From Hymenopellis radicata (lineage: Eukaryota; Basidiomycota; Agaricomycetes; Agaricales; Physalacriaceae): a stretch of DNA of 64,000 nucleotides. Under the pieces are notes generated by a model. It saw only the letters and a program-made list of their open reading frames with translations, did no database searches and was not told where the DNA came from. Both the position numbers and the translations under genes were made by a program. Below, in pieces: positions 1-12,187 of the stretch (the first letter of the stretch is position 1; each line of letters begins with the position of its first letter). The DNA is taken from the NCBI GenBank assembly GCA_015501595.1, contig JADNRX010000054.1, positions 140,878 to 204,877 of the forward strand, written 5' to 3'.

Positions 1-672
1 GGAGGAACGTGATCTCAGTACACAGTAGTTCTGGCCAAACGCCGAAAGTCCTCACCAGCGCCATGAAGATCGAAACGACGGTGAAGATGGGACGACCGCC
101 CAGAACCTTGATTCTCCTTGGTTGCCATCAATATGAGCCACTCCCTCATGGAAGGAGCGATCGCACCAAGAGAAAAACAGTTGCACCGTACATGAAACTA
201 CGTCCTCATCAGACGCGTGCACAGCGAGTGCGATGAGTACTCACTCATTCCTCCGGTAATGGGGATGGTGACCCCACTCCATGGGATTGTCGAGAGGGCA
301 GCAATGTCACCCCACTGTGTGATTAGGACGGTATGGACCATGTGCGTGGTAAAGAAGGTTTGGACGATTTCAACGATGAAAACGCCATAAGCTACACAGA
401 GTATTAGTAGGAGCGATTGCAGAAGGGAAATTGGGTTACCCAGGACGATCAAGAGTTTCTTATCCGTCTTGACATACCACAGCGTATAAAAGTCTATCAG
501 AGAATGAATGAGAAGGCTGTGCTTCGATATAGACCAACGACTTACAAAGTTGGATGCATAGAGAGCCCAGAAGGGCCCAATTGAACAGTGCGCCATAGAA
601 CTGTAGGTAAAATGCGCATTCAGGTAGATGATCTCGGCGAAAAGGCACGTACCAAAGGCGCTGTGCTATAGG
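1..672 (-). CDS. Partial DUF6534-like multi-pass membrane protein
   Basis: Splicing on the minus strand joins short exons at about 613-556, 504-451 and 402-270. They give GALFNWALLGSLCIQLY, then FYTLWYVKTDKKLL, then a helix with FIVEIVQTFFTTHMVH and a QWGDIAAL turn. This is the pattern of the N-terminal half of fungal DUF6534/DUF6533 seven-helix proteins, of unknown function. Introns are about 50 bp with GT..AG ends. A further helix (GGRPIFTVVSIFMALV) is readable near 90-30, but I find no good acceptor between it and the previous exon. The gene may be decayed, or my model may be wrong there. The C-terminal half lies beyond the window start. The start codon was not identified; a tiny exon near 672-655 may precede the first helix. 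Confidence 0.6.
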
Positions 673-1765
673 GAAAGAAGGTTAGTACATGCGTGTGTGA
701 AAATAAAGACATCTCACAGCAAGTCGACACTGTGAGGCTTCTCTATCGCCATGTTCGTCGGTAGGCAGCGAGAACAAGACCCCACCCATACTTATAGGAA
801 CATATAGGTCAGCGCCAGGATCGTGGAACGGGTGGCCGATATTATGAACACAGCTTGGATACAGCAAACAATTTCTACGAAATTAGAGCAGCCGAGCATC
901 CCGTACCATTTTTTCGATCGGTATACCAGATTTTGGTGATGCGCGGCATTTCGGATCTCCGCCTTCTTGCAGTCTACAGAGATTCCAACATATTTCGCGT
1001 AAAACTCACGAAAATAAGGCCACACGCGGTGCGGACTTGGGGGGACAAACGGTGGGAGTTTCGACACCCACAGGAGCACATGACGGTGAAAGGAAGAGCA
1101 ATTTAATGATCGACGTTCCGGCGTTCCCCCGAAATCAGAAGCATGTCGCGCAAGCGATTGCAGTTGGACCCACACTTGATGGGCATTAAGCCACAGCTCC
1201 GCCATCCATCTGCATTACACCAGCATCTCGAGCTTGAGCATCAACACCACGATCACCATGACCACCGAGAAGATTTCTGTTCCCGCCACAATGTCTATCA
1301 ACACTCTTCGTGAGTCCTGACTGTGTCAGGCTTAAGTTGGCAATCCGCGAGAACCTACTTCCGCTTCGGAGCACACCATACGATGCGGGACATCTCTCAT
1401 CTTCTGATGTACGAGGATCTTTTACGTTCCTCTGTCACCTTGGCTCTCAAGGTCATCCTCCGACGCGATATTACAGCATCCCTGCAGGCTGTCGTATGCA
1501 CACGCGTCTACGGCATCCAACAAAGCCAAAACTTCTAACAACCCGTTCACGTGAACCTTTGCAGCTGGGCGAAGGTCACTTACGTCGATCTCCCTGCGTT
1601 TACGTGCGTGAATTGAAGACAGCTGCATTCGCAGCTTCAAGGATCTCAATCTAGTTTGTACTGTGGATCCTTGCTCTTACTTAACGTCGCCAAATGGTGT
1701 AGGACAAGGTCTGAGCCAGGTTATAAAGATATCGCACAGGATAAGTATCTAGCCTTCTCGACAAC
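673..1765. other. No recognisable gene
   Basis: There are only short open frames on both strands, with no protein family pattern and no consistent splice series. The longest (minus, 792-1205) has no recognisable motif. Confidence 0.4.
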
Positions 1766-1770
1766 CGAGT

Positions 1771-1838
1771 CTCAGTTCGCTCCTCATTTATCACATTCTC
1801 ATCTCATTCACCACTTGATCACCTTGGGTTCAGGCTGA
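1771..1838 (-). repeat. SINE-like repeat, head fragment
   Basis: The plus strand reads TCACCTTGGGTTCAGGCTGA at about 1820-1839. This is the reverse complement of the conserved head of a dispersed repeat found about eleven times in the window. Only the head and the first few dozen bases match the other copies. Confidence 0.55.
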
Positions 1839-2290
1839 GAGCTGTATGCGATCAGGTAAATCAACGAGTAATATGAGGAAAGAGAACACTGACAAGTTGG
1901 TGCTCAGTTTGCACGATGGTGTGGTTTCCGGCCTCTTGACATCGCTGTATTGTGGCGTTACTAGTGATGGCTGGGGGCCAGAAAAAGCTCTGCCGCATGT
2001 TGCACGACGGCGACGACACCGCGCATAAAGATGGCGGCAACGACCGACGCGACAACTCGATACTGACGGGGCTGGCATATTGCATCGGGGATCGACGACT
2101 CGAATAGTTTGACCCCTTCAAGAGTGATAAGTGCGAGTTTCATGAGGGAATGGAAAATATGCCGTACCATATCGGTGAGGTTTGGACTTCCAGGCAGTCT
2201 ATCGGCTCGCTGGGAGGGTAGCCGATGTCGACATATGAGCGACGGAATCAAGTTGGCTGGTGCGCGAGGGCAGTTCTAGAGTGACGAGAT

Positions 2291-2548
2291 CTCGCAGACT
2301 GAACCCAAGGTGATCGAATGGTGCATGAAATGAGGGAAGGCTGTTAGAGGAGTGAACTGAGGCCTACCATTCAGAATTGGGGATGTTTTATACCGGAGGT
2401 CCATTTTGTGGCTGGTGATTGAAATGATAGCATCACGGTGTGTCCGGAGTGGAAATGTTCGTAGAAGGGAAATGGAGAACTGTGTACACGTTTCATGTCG
2501 GAATTTAGACAGCGGCGAAATGCAGAAGGCAGGGCCTGAAAACATGCA
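2291..2548 (+). repeat. SINE-like repeat copy
   Basis: Starts with GACTGAACCCAAGG and continues with an A-box-like TGATCGAATGG (2311-2321) and a B-box-like CATTCAGAATT (2368-2378). The spacing of about 57 bp suits an internal RNA polymerase III promoter. The body (CCATTTTGTGGCT, then AATGCAGAAGGC near the end) matches the copies at 3641 and 18185. The 3 prime part present in longer copies is missing. Confidence 0.6.
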
Positions 2549-3264
2549 TATCATTGAATTGTTCCGTTAAGATGGAAGATCCAGAGCGACGTCGATGATG
2601 AACGTTGGGGTATTGGGGAGGTGCGGCCAAGTTGGAATCAGAATGACGACGTCTGTAGTGAGCCATACCATAAGGCTGAGAGATTTTGCATATGTGTCAT
2701 AATGTGATCCGCCGTGACCAAGGCCCCCCGCCCGACGAACGTGGGCCTTGGAAAGGCGCGACGGTTGAAGGGTCCACGAGCTGCGTGTACTACACAGACG
2801 AGTCGCCAGCATTATAGTTGCGTCTAGTGAGGCTACAGCCGTGCAGGACGACATACATCTGTGCGAATATGCCGGGGTGCCCGACTCCAGATGTGAGTAC
2901 CAAGAATCGTGCGCTCTTGGTTGGGGGTGACTGATGTTGAGATATGACTGTAACCGAAGAACGGGAGTGACGCCGGACGAGATACCGACTAGGCTCAAAC
3001 AACCCTTGTGAACGTCGGGCGTGTTGAGTGTGTTGTCGGACAATGAAAGATGCATGTTCTAATAGTGGTACAATTGGTATGCAATGAATGAGGAGGATTG
3101 TAGTGTTGTTACACGGTGCAACTGCAGCTGTTAGCCTAAAAGCAGTAGGTTCAGGCGAGAGTCAGCATAAATCGACGCTCGCAGCGTACCGCAAAGCACT
3201 GGTTAAGCATGAGTAGTGCGTCAAACACCGTGATTGGGGTCCTGTGGACCGGGTGGGTTCTGGC
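2549..3264. other. No recognisable gene
   Basis: A 162-codon open frame on the minus strand (2567-3055) has no motif I know, no paralogue in the window and no splice context. I do not call it a gene. Confidence 0.4.
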
Positions 3265-3640
3265 CTAATCAAGTACGTCAGAGAGCATGCTACGCAAGTC
3301 AAATAAGCGGGATGTACACGAAGTGCCAGGTGACGGCTTGGGCACGGATGGCGGGCTGATATTGGGCGCCGACAATGGTATGTCGGGCTTCATGGGTGAG
3401 TGACCATCCACCGCACGAGTGAAGCCTTCAGCAGTCATTAGACAACGGGCGACGATCTCGACGTGACCAGGACGTACTTCGAGTGTTATGCGCGCCTTCT
3501 GCCGCATTGGTGGCGAACAGCATGCTAGCTTCTCCAGCAGTAGCAATAGCGCTTCGAAGTCTTTGGCAGTCGTTAACACCTCGGAACGGGTGTACTCGTC
3601 GAGGAAGTATTGAAAGGGGTATTTTTGTAAGGATGATACT
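3265..3640 (-). pseudogene. Gene fragment joined to a SINE-like repeat
   Basis: The minus strand reads a plausible exon with SEVLTTAKDFEALLLLLEKL, then CLMTAEGFTRAVDGHSPM and a Pro/Ser-rich tail ending at a stop at 3265. The stretch around 3430-3490 (GTCGAGATCGTCGCCCGTTG) recurs near 14845 and 19250. All three seem to be pieces of one dispersed gene family, perhaps the C2H2 gene at 19.3 kb. Reading upstream the frame runs straight into the SINE-like repeat at 3641, so the gene has lost its 5 prime part. Function unknown. Confidence 0.4.
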
Positions 3641-4063
3641 ATCAGCCTGAGCCCAAAGTGATTGAGTGGTATGAGATGAAGGAAGCATGTTGGAGGGGTG
3701 AAGTGAGGCTTACCGTTCAAAATTGGGGGAGGTTTTATACTGGATGTCCATTCTGTGGCTCCATAAAAGTGGCATTGCTATTCTTATAGTGTAGAATGCA
3801 CTGATCAAGTTGAAGAACTGGACGCGTTTCATGTAGGAATTCAGAGAGGCAACGGAGAAATGCAGAGCCTAGAGGCCGTTTCGAATGGCTAGGGATAACA
3901 TTGATCAGATATACTGAGACAAGCCAGACTTGAATGCAGGAGCCTTACAAAACGCAGAATCCAATTGACCGGTGTAGGGGCGGGAAAGAAGGAAGCAACG
4001 ACGCGATCGAGATCCCAAAGAGGCAATTGCGCTTTTCTCCTTCTGACCACCATGATCCCCTTG
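3641..4063 (+). repeat. SINE-like repeat, long copy
   Basis: Head CAGCCTGAGCCCAAAG, A-box-like TGATTGAGTGG (3659-3669) and B-box-like CGTTCAAAATT (3714-3724). The body carries the GAATTCAGAGAGGCAACGG / GAGAAATGCAGAG block. The 3 prime region reads AAAGAGGCAATTGCGCTTTT then CTCCTTCTGACCACCATGAT. The copies at 16.8, 18.2 and 28.2 kb share this 3 prime block in the opposite orientation. Confidence 0.65.
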
Positions 4064-5550
4064 CCGGTGCCTACCCGCGCATCATCCCGCCAGCTTGTTC
4101 GCGATAGGCTGTACCTGGTCTGCAAGTGCGCGCCTTTTCTGTCGGGGTTCCATCACGCTCCGAGTAGACGTGTTTACGCTCTAGTGCCGACTCTGTTGGG
4201 AACCACGACCATACGTCTGGTGCTGGCATAACGAATACTATTTGGACCGGTTACCCTCTACCACGGACGTGTCAGCTCGAAAGGACAGGAAGTCGACTGT
4301 CCCAGCCCGTCTTGGACCCATGGCCTTGGTAAAGACAGCTACGGCGTTCTCCACAAGGCCGTTACGCTGACATTGTCATCCAGGGCGCTAACGGGTCCTT
4401 AGTACGTTTATATCCCCATTAATGGGTGTGCTGTGCTCATACCTCCTTCCCCAGCCGGCTACAAGAGTCACCAGCCGCGTCGAAGGGCTCGAAAGGAACC
4501 AGACAACGCGCTCGGCGCATGAATCCGGACATTCGCGAGAGGCTGTCGTGGATTTGATTGGCACAACATCGTATGTTGATTTTCTCCTGGATATATGCGT
4601 GCCCTCACGATCATGTAGGCACATCGTTGAAGTCATCGTATCATGAAGCGCATCCTACCCATGTACGTCCTTTGGGTCCATATCGCCACCTTGACTAAAC
4701 GGAATACAGATCAACCCCGATATGTCGTCCAATTGGTCATAGCTGCCGCTGATCATGCATTTCCTTCTCTCCCAAGTTTCCTGCATGGAGATGTCCTCGA
4801 CTCCTCACGAGCATTCCCCCAAGTACGTTCCAATTCATTTCGCTCATTCGGATTACCCTCATGTTGTGTGGTAGATTTAGAAGGAACGGGACGAATCCAT
4901 AAAACATCCACATTCGTATCATTTGTTGCGACGGCCAAGAACACGTCAAGCCTAGGATATCATCTTTCCAAGTAATCAAGAGGATCCCAGTTTTTCCTAC
5001 TTGGCGGTAAGACACTCTCCTAGTGGCCTCGAGCAGACCCTAACTGTTAAGCAGGCTTGCAGTCTGACTCGCTACTTCGTCCAGAAGATGCGAAAGGGAA
5101 AACCAGAGTTATAAAGCACCCGCTCGCTGTGCCTCCCTTCACCTTTCTCTGCGCGGAGGATTTCCTCCAACTATTATTCTTTCGGTACGTTCCAAATCGT
5201 CTCATCCATTTGAACACACTCATGGCATCTTGCGATAGATATAGAGCAAACCAGCCCTGGCGATATGTACACTATTCGCTGGTAGTAAGACGCTCCAGGG
5301 AACCGGACACCAATGCTTTAAAAGATTGACCGTGTGATCGCTTACCACCCACACGACTGTCGCCTTGCGATTTAATAACCAGCTTCTTCGATCTCCCTCA
5401 TTTCTAACGCAACCAATTTCCTCAATTCCATGGTTACGTAATGCTTGTGGATTCCGCCCAGACATAGGAGGCAGTGTCTCCTTTCTCCTTCGACGACAGA
5501 CGCACTCACAGAGCCCATTACACGCCCTCATTGGCCAATTTCTGCTGCCA
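4064..5550. other. No recognisable gene
   Basis: Short open frames on both strands (for example 4643-4975 and 5057-5329 plus). Two similar GTACGTTCCAA donor-like words occur at about 4821 and 5184, which may be remnants of an intron-rich gene. No protein family can be read. Confidence 0.35.
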
Positions 5551-7086
5551 TGTTTCGACGCCTCTTCAGCGCGATAGAACTCCCGCAGGCTGACAGGCGT
5601 CTCTCCAGTAAGCTCCTATTACAGGCCCTAGCCCCCTAACTTGACGCGTCCTCAGAGCTACCTGACCCGCCAGACGAGAGCAAAAGAGCCCAGGCATCTG
5701 CTATAGATCGCATCACCCCCCAGAACGAACAGTTTATTCGGACGTACCACCCCGCCTTCGAAATGGCGCCGGATGTCTTTGTGCGGAAGATCACGCTAGA
5801 GGATAGTGTATGGGCAGTACATCCCAGCCATATCCGCGACTGCTCGTATTATCGCGAGCGGAATGATGTCGCTGGACGCGTGGTTCATGGGGCAGGCGCG
5901 AGTTCGACGGTGCGGATGGCGCTGGCGGGTTTCAGTCAAAGCTAAAGGCGGAGGGATCGATCAATACCCGCAAGATCCTTTCCGAGGGAGAGATTATGGC
6001 GATTAGGGAACAGTTCCCGGAGGCGATTGGGTTGCGTGTATTTGTCGCGGGGTATTTGACCGTCTTGTTCAAGAGCGTGGCGGATTTAAAGAATGTGGCA
6101 TATAGGCCGTGGCCGTCAGAGCTGGGGAATTTGAAGGTGCAGCTGGAGGTGTGGAATGACCGTCCCTGCACGGATGGAGGGAACGCGATGCAATTTGGAC
6201 TGAGGCTGGTGGGGACCTTCGAGATAGGTGAGGAGTCGCGGGAGATGGAGGTCATCACAGTTGCGACCAATGATTTCGTGACTACGCCGGAGTTGTCGAG
6301 CACGGTCGCGAGTTATGTTAGCCCGAGGACGATGCATGGGCTCCTCAGTCCGTTTAGGACTCTAGCGGGGAATGTGAAGGGCGTAGCCCAATGGAGCACG
6401 AAGATGGCGCTGGGTACGCTGCAGTGGGGAAGGAGGTTACGTCACCGGATGGGTCGCCAAGGTTTGCGTCCACCTTTGTTGAATGTTTGCATGTCCTTAA
6501 TCCCGTCTTCTGCAGATCGGAACTATCGTCAAATCATACGATGAAATATCGATGCTTCTTCCATTTCCGTATGGATATCAACACAACATGTCGATCATTG
6601 CTGGGGACGGGCTGGCGCACGCTAACCTCCCAACCGGATCGCCGTGTCTCTCTGGGTTCGCGTCTTTCGAAGACGCGCTCGCGGACGGAGCAGCCGTTTT
6701 CACAGGTACAGCACATTCCCGGTGCCGAGACCATCGTGCGCAAGTCGCTCGTCGAAGGGCAGCAATACACGTGGGACAGCTCTGTCGTGGCACGCAGCTT
6801 GCTGTGGCGCACCAGGGATGACGCGGTGTTTGATATGCGCGGATCGGCGACGATGCTTTGTTTAGGTGGTGGTGGGGACGGGGATGTTGTGAGGCTTGTG
6901 GCGTTCCAGAGCTTTCAGGCTATGCTGCCGACGAGTGGGGTGAGGGAGAGGACGGGGACGGTGTTTTTTGAGAGGTTGGGGGAGGCGGAAGGGGAGGGAG
7001 CAGGAGGGGATGGGGGTAGTATTTGGTATCGGGGAGGATTTGAGGTTCCGGCTGAGGTTATGAAGGCTGATATTGTGAAGAGTTGA
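5551..7086 (+). CDS. Multi-exon hypothetical protein
   Basis: An unrecognised but clearly coding multi-exon gene. Start ATG at 5551 (MFRRLFSAIELPQADRR), first intron near 5610-5655, then exon residues RITPQNEQFIRTYHPAFEM. A long exon runs from about 5919 to 6360 (MAIREQFPEAIGLRVFVAGY, KVQLEVWNDRPCTDG). Then comes an exon with IGTIVKSYDEISMLLPFPYG (ends near 6709). After a 52-bp intron the last exon (QQYTWDSSVVARSLLW) ends at the TGA at 7084-7086 in a Glu/Gly-rich tail. Splice joins at 5.78-5.92 and 6.36-6.42 kb are uncertain; one workable intron uses donor GTATGG near 5808. No signal peptide or membrane segment is evident. Function unknown. Confidence 0.5.
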
Positions 7087-7640
7087 TTGGTGTTGGTATT
7101 GGGATCTATGCTTTGGTATTTATTTTGCCATTTGGTGTTTGGACGATCTAGATTTATTTGTACAATTTGTAGAGGTGCTTGATAGGTGCAGGACGAAGTT
7201 ATGTCGGAAGAATGAACGCGGCGTGTCTTCAACTTGCTTACCGCCGCCGTCCTGTGTACAGTATCGGTGCCACTGATGTATTCTGAATCTCAAGGTTATA
7301 ATCCCGGTTTTAATACTACTATGAATCTTGTATCAGAGCACGAACTTGGATCTACTAGACGCTTGTTTTTGTGGAGGGTAGTAGTTTAACCCCAACCGAC
7401 GCCGCCCATCAATATACTTGTGGGTTAAATGTTCGTCTCAATCACCTTGGGTTCAGCCTGAGAGCCATTCACTAGGGCAAGGTTAGTGAATCTGAAAACA
7501 ATATGATTATACTAGAGCTTACGCGTGTTCTATGCTCCAAGTCGCTGACGGAATAAATTGTATTTATGAAGCAGTGTGGGTAGTAATTGGGATTGGGGAA
7601 TTGTCCTGACGAGTAGCAGCGCTCTCGCCGAATGATGATG
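7087..7640. other. 3 prime flank and repeat head, no gene
   Basis: There is no gene. A SINE-like head in minus sense (ATCACCTTGGGTTCAGCCTG, about 7440-7467) is present but its body is not recognisable. Confidence 0.45.
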
Positions 7641-8425
7641 TTGGTGCAATGTAATGATGAGGTCCTGAAGATCAGTCCTGTCGATAATGGGCTATGTGCG
7701 TCGTCATCTCGATACGCCGACAAGGTACAACGGACACCGTCCCATGACAAACGGCGCCAAAAGAGTCTAGAACATGGAACATAAATCTTCTGATTCGCAT
7801 TTGGTTCCATTTCCGTCTGGGAGCGGCAGATAATGGTTTAGGGTCCCGGAGAGCTTTTGGTCGAAGATGAGGTCTGTTCGCGCGATGAGTGTGAAGTCAC
7901 CGAGGATCATGGGCTCCGACCACACTCCGGTAATGACGGTTGTCGAAGTCTGACCATGGCACACTCTCGGAAAAGAGAGGCTGTGGATGATGCCGATTCC
8001 ATAGAGGAGTTACTCATATTTCGACTATAGCCCCAGGCCAGACGACTCTGAGGAGGGATGATTGTGCGTTGTCTGTAAAGACTGCGAGGCGCGTCGAGGG
8101 TCGATTATCGCACCGGGGACATTGCCGTGTCCCGTAATGAAGCGTAGCCAAGTCATCTCTCGACAGCCTGAGCCCAAGGTGGTCGATTGGGGATGGACTG
8201 AGAAGCAGTTCCGTCGATAGTGACTCTCTGCGGGTTGTCATCTTCGGCTTGTCACCTGGCATTTGCCGCCGACAAGGTACGACTGACACTGTTCCCTGAT
8301 AATCAGCGCCAAAAGACGGTGTAGCGGACGATAGAGGTAGAAGGAAGCGGGAGGATAGTGTTCCGTTCCCAACGAGTCTCATCGTCATGGGGCGAGAGGG
8401 GATTGTTTAGGACCGTTTTTGACAA
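7641..8425 (+). repeat. Two diverged copies of a SINE-like subfamily
   Basis: The blocks at 7672-7775 and 8205-8325 match each other: CCGACAAGGTAC, GACACNGTNCC, then GCGCCAAAAGA. The second follows a head with GCCTGAGCCCAAGGTGGTCG (8165-8184). Together with the copy at 8606 they form a cluster of three related repeats. Confidence 0.5.
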
Positions 8426-8605
8426 GAAACTCCGACGTTCGTTAGATGGCGAGGTGGGAAGTTGAAGAGAGCAGCGCAAATGTCTCTGCAGACACAAATA
8501 GAGGACCGTGCTATGAGAGTTGCCATCAGCACAGGTTGCGAATGAGGTGAAGAAGATGGCATACGACGAGGGATTTGTCTCCGTACCGACAGCGAAGTGA
8601 CGCTG

Positions 8606-8955
8606 TCAAGTTTCAGCCTGAGCCCAAGGTGACTGACGGGTGAACAAGATGGCGGAGGCATATCAGAGGAGTGAACTGAGGCTCGCACATCACATCGGAG
8701 CCGTTTTTATCTTGTACGTGCATTCTGTGGCTCGGGATTGGAATGGTGGCAGTGGCAGTGTTCCCACAACTTACCAGCGGAGAATGGAGAGAAAGTGGGG
8801 AACGTTAGCCTCTAGAGATCGTAGAGACAATAGAAAAATGCAGAATGCACAGCATCGATTATGTTTCGAAGAGCAACGGTTACATATGATGATGACCGGT
8901 CAGAATTCTTGCGATTGTGTGGCCAAGCCAACGCGCGAGAACTCCCGAGTCTATT
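8606..8955 (+). repeat. SINE-like repeat next to F-box copy 1
   Basis: Head TTTCAGCCTGAGCCCAAGG, body with GTGGCAGTGGCAGTGTTCCC and CATCGATTATGTTTCGAAG. It matches the copy at 31900-32225 almost throughout, including the word GAAGTGACGCTGTC before the head. Both lie just downstream of an F-box gene, in the same relative orientation. The F-box gene and this repeat were therefore duplicated as one unit. Confidence 0.65.
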
Positions 8956-9058
8956 CGAAGAAAGGTATATAATGGCGGAAAGGAAAGGAAGAAGTTAACG
9001 CACTCGAAAGACTTCCTATGTTAAGATATATATGATACATAATCCACTATACAAAGTT

Positions 9059-11509
9059 CTATTTTCCTTCAAGGCTCGACGTCTTCATTCTGGCATATCT
9101 TGGCCTAACCTCAACCGACAACTCGTGCACATGCGTATACTTCAAACTACGTCGATAATGATCCACAGCCTTGGGCTCACCGCCTATCCCATGTCTGGAG
9201 AAGTTAGTACTGACACGAGCAAGGAATGAATGAACGCACACAGAACGAAGATGATCGGCACGAGCAGCCGCAGACGTTTCCGCCACATCACAATGGACAC
9301 AGACGAATGCCCCGCAACGACGTAGGTCGTCCTCCAACACGGCTCTTTCCTCTGCACGGCCCAAGGCGAGAAGTTCGGCGTCATCAACACAAGTCACTTT
9401 CCGGATAGAATGCCATTCACTGTGATTCTATCATAAATCAGCCAATGATAACTAGGAAGTGTAGACGGAAAACTTACCATGGCCGTACGCCAACGCATCA
9501 GACGGACCGGTTTCATCCCAGCTATCGGTTGCCAAGTGCGAGCATAACATGACTCGCACCGGAAAAACACGTCAGCGCCTTCCATATCCTCCGCGGTTGC
9601 AGTATCCGGATCAAGGCCACACATCCTTACGAAGCTTTGACATCTAGAGTAGACGTCCCGCTTGAGGGTGTTAATCCGCTTCCCGCTCCATACTACGACA
9701 TTCGTGTCCCCAACGGGAGAAGTAGAGTAGAAACAAGGGTGCGAGGACAAGTGTGGGTAATGAAGGATCGGTCCTTTGGTCTCGCAGCACTTGACGCAAG
9801 TAAAGGCGTTTACGACCAAGGAGAGATCGGCGCTACGCCCCTTTTTGCTTCGGAGCATAGCTGTCAGACATTGCTCTTGTTCCTCTCTCCAGTCAACGCA
9901 TATGGAGGAGACAGTTTCCGAGTCGAGGGCTTCCTTGAGTTTGGAGGTGGCATCTTCGTCGGGTGGCGTGTTCTTGATTATATCGGAAAACGGCCGATAT
10001 AGGCAAAGGGAAGAAGCAGGTGGATTGTGTGGAGTTTCTGGCCACGCCGCGAGGAAGGTATTGCCGAGCCTCTCCAGGATACGAGTCCGTTCGGAGATGG
10101 CCCCTTGAATCTTTCTGTCAGCGCGGAGATTGGACATGAGTTCAGTGAGCGTGGGTTTAATGGTTTCCCAGACTAATACAAGGGGTAAGTTCGTTGTCAA
10201 CTTGGGAACGAGATAAGAACAGCCGCACTTCGATCGGTCAGGTCTCGAGGCTGTTTCACTAGCGCGTGGCCTTGCAGCGTTTCCATAGTGGAACGAAGCT
10301 CCAGCTCTTCGTCCCACCTATCTTCCTTCAGTCGAGTTATAATGCTGTGACGGCGTCAATTTGTGAAGGACGTGGAGAGACACAAACGGTACCTTTTTAG
10401 TCTTCGACGGCGAAGAGAGTCTAGCTCTGCAGCTCGAGTCTCAGTCCTCGATGTGACCCAGTTCTGATACTCTTCACAGGACTTTCAAAAGGTTCAGCAT
10501 ATGTTCAATCCTTTACGTAGGCAGCGAATAAGACGCACCTTAACAAAAGCTTTGTGCTCTTGTTCCTTCTTCGCAAGCCATACCCTGAACTGTAGCGATC
10601 TATGATGGAGCGCTCTACTCTCCTCGACTAGCCTTTCGTATGTGCTCACATCATAACACGAGATAAGCACGGTTTCTGGGCGTGTTGTTCAGTCATCAGG
10701 GAAAACCGAGTGAACGAAGTTACATACTTTGAGAATGCCCGAAATACGGAGTAATTGCAAGTAGCTGGTGAGATTTGAAAGAGGCCGTGAACCCATGTGG
10801 CCGAAGTTGATCCATGGTCGCCATGCTTCAGGTAATGAGTAAGAATTCAAGTTCTAAGGAATTAACTGCACGTACATCGTTCCCTTCTCCAAGCATTCTT
10901 TACAAAGTCGCATTCGTATTTGCCATTGGATGTACTTGATTGGCGTCTTCAAACAGTTCTAAGAAGAGATAAGAACACATGAAAGTTGATCCATAACTGA
11001 ACACACGTACATGACAATGGCTGTCAAACAGCAGATTCGCATACTGCGGCTCACTGAAGCCATCGATCATGGGCGGAAGATCCGCCATTCCCAGACGCGC
11101 GCGTTCCCAGACGAATGTGGTCTCTTTGCTCATGAGTAACGTGCGCAGCCTTTTGGTTGTGCGACTCATCCGCAGGAGGTCGAGGGGTTCCAAGTACGAA
11201 AAGATCTAAAGTAAAAGTGAAGTAAGAAATCATGAAGTGCGAAGACAGAATGGCCCAAACCTCGAATAGAACATCGAGAGGTATCTCGGTACTAAGCTGT
11301 CTTAATTTCCCTCGTCCTCTTCGAAGGGGTTGGTCGGAGGCTTCAACAGCAGCGCTACTCTTGACGCGCCGCCGTTTCCGAGACTTCCTCTGAGATGACT
11401 GTTCTTCTGTACCAGTGTCATCCGTGTCTGTGGATGCTGGTCGGGCGCGAAGCATCTTCCCAGGAGCTGCCTTTGCCTTCAAGGGCTTTATATCGTCTTC
11501 TGTGTTCAC
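9059..11509 (-). CDS. F-box protein with C-terminal C2H2 finger, copy 1
   Basis: Member of a large Agaricomycete F-box family, probably a substrate receptor of an SCF ubiquitin ligase (family knowledge). Order: basic Lys/Arg-rich N-terminus, F-box (IPLDVLFE / IF-YLEPLDLLRMSRTTK, split by an intron), LPPMIDGFSEPQYANLLFD, NCLKTPIKYIQW then LCKECLEKG, a central region (ERLVEES, TIKPTLTELMSNLRADRKI) and a late exon with VRMCGLDPDTATAED. The C-terminus reads CVHCDVAETSAAARADHLRS then V-H after splicing, a C-x2-C-x12-H-x4-H finger whose last His is restored by the splice at about 9230-9186. About nine introns match copies 2 and 3. All joins I checked stay in frame, so this is the best preserved copy. 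The N-terminal 30 residues differ from copies 2 and 3, so a further 5 prime exon is possible. Confidence 0.72.
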
Positions 11510-12187
11510 CCGGCAAATCAGGTTGGAGCGACAGGGGCTCGGTTAACTGCCAACTGCAAGGCGATCCGGATTACAAGTTACAATCAATGCGGGCTGACAC
11601 CGCGTATATGGTGAGGCAGATATTGGCAGTAGCCCTCGATAATGTAGAAGGACGTGATGGAAGCAGTCGGAAAGGAGATGAGGAGGAACCTGCCGCCGCC
11701 GTCCTGTTTGGGATTGTCTTCCCACGCTGCATGTTGGTCGTGTAATGGTTCCGAGTCTTCGCAGGTCTGTTCGTGAGGACAGCTTCATTAGAGTCTACGG
11801 ACTGAGTTTAAGCCGTGCGAGAAATGTCTCCCTCAAGAACGAGCAAGAACGGTTGAAATCAGAAAACGACTTACAATTGATTTTTGTGGCAGTCCAATTC
11901 GAGAGTCGGTTTATAAAAACTTAGACGAATGAAAGTTCCTGGTGACTGGCCTAGACAAGTGTTAAGATATAATACTTTATAATTCGACAGCGTCCAACTG
12001 GGTGCGGGAAAACCAGGATCAACGACATGCGCGTGGGAAACAGACATACGTCGCCGCCAGCTTTCATCTCTCTTTCTTCCTGCCGTCATCATGTCTTTCC
12101 ACATTACAGTCCTGCGACTCGATACTAGGATGCCCGAGTTTGGCGCGTGAGCCATGCGGCCATTGATGTAGCTCTCTTGTCTACACA
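11510..12187. other. Intergenic region between divergent F-box copies
   Basis: From about 12045 to 12184 it matches the 5 prime flank of F-box copy 3 (28980-29095), including CTTTCCACATTA and GCGTGAGC. It is the probable promoter side of copy 2. No other gene seen. Confidence 0.5.

Noticed and set aside
3265..3720. A single 151-residue protein including the first 30 residues
   Set aside because: The N-terminal part (NGKPHFTPP type) is the antisense of the SINE-like repeat, so the frame is a chance fusion of repeat and gene fragment.
9032..10108. Plus-strand frames across 9.0-10.1 kb
   Set aside because: They are antisense shadows of F-box copy 1, whose minus-strand exons are supported by two paralogues.
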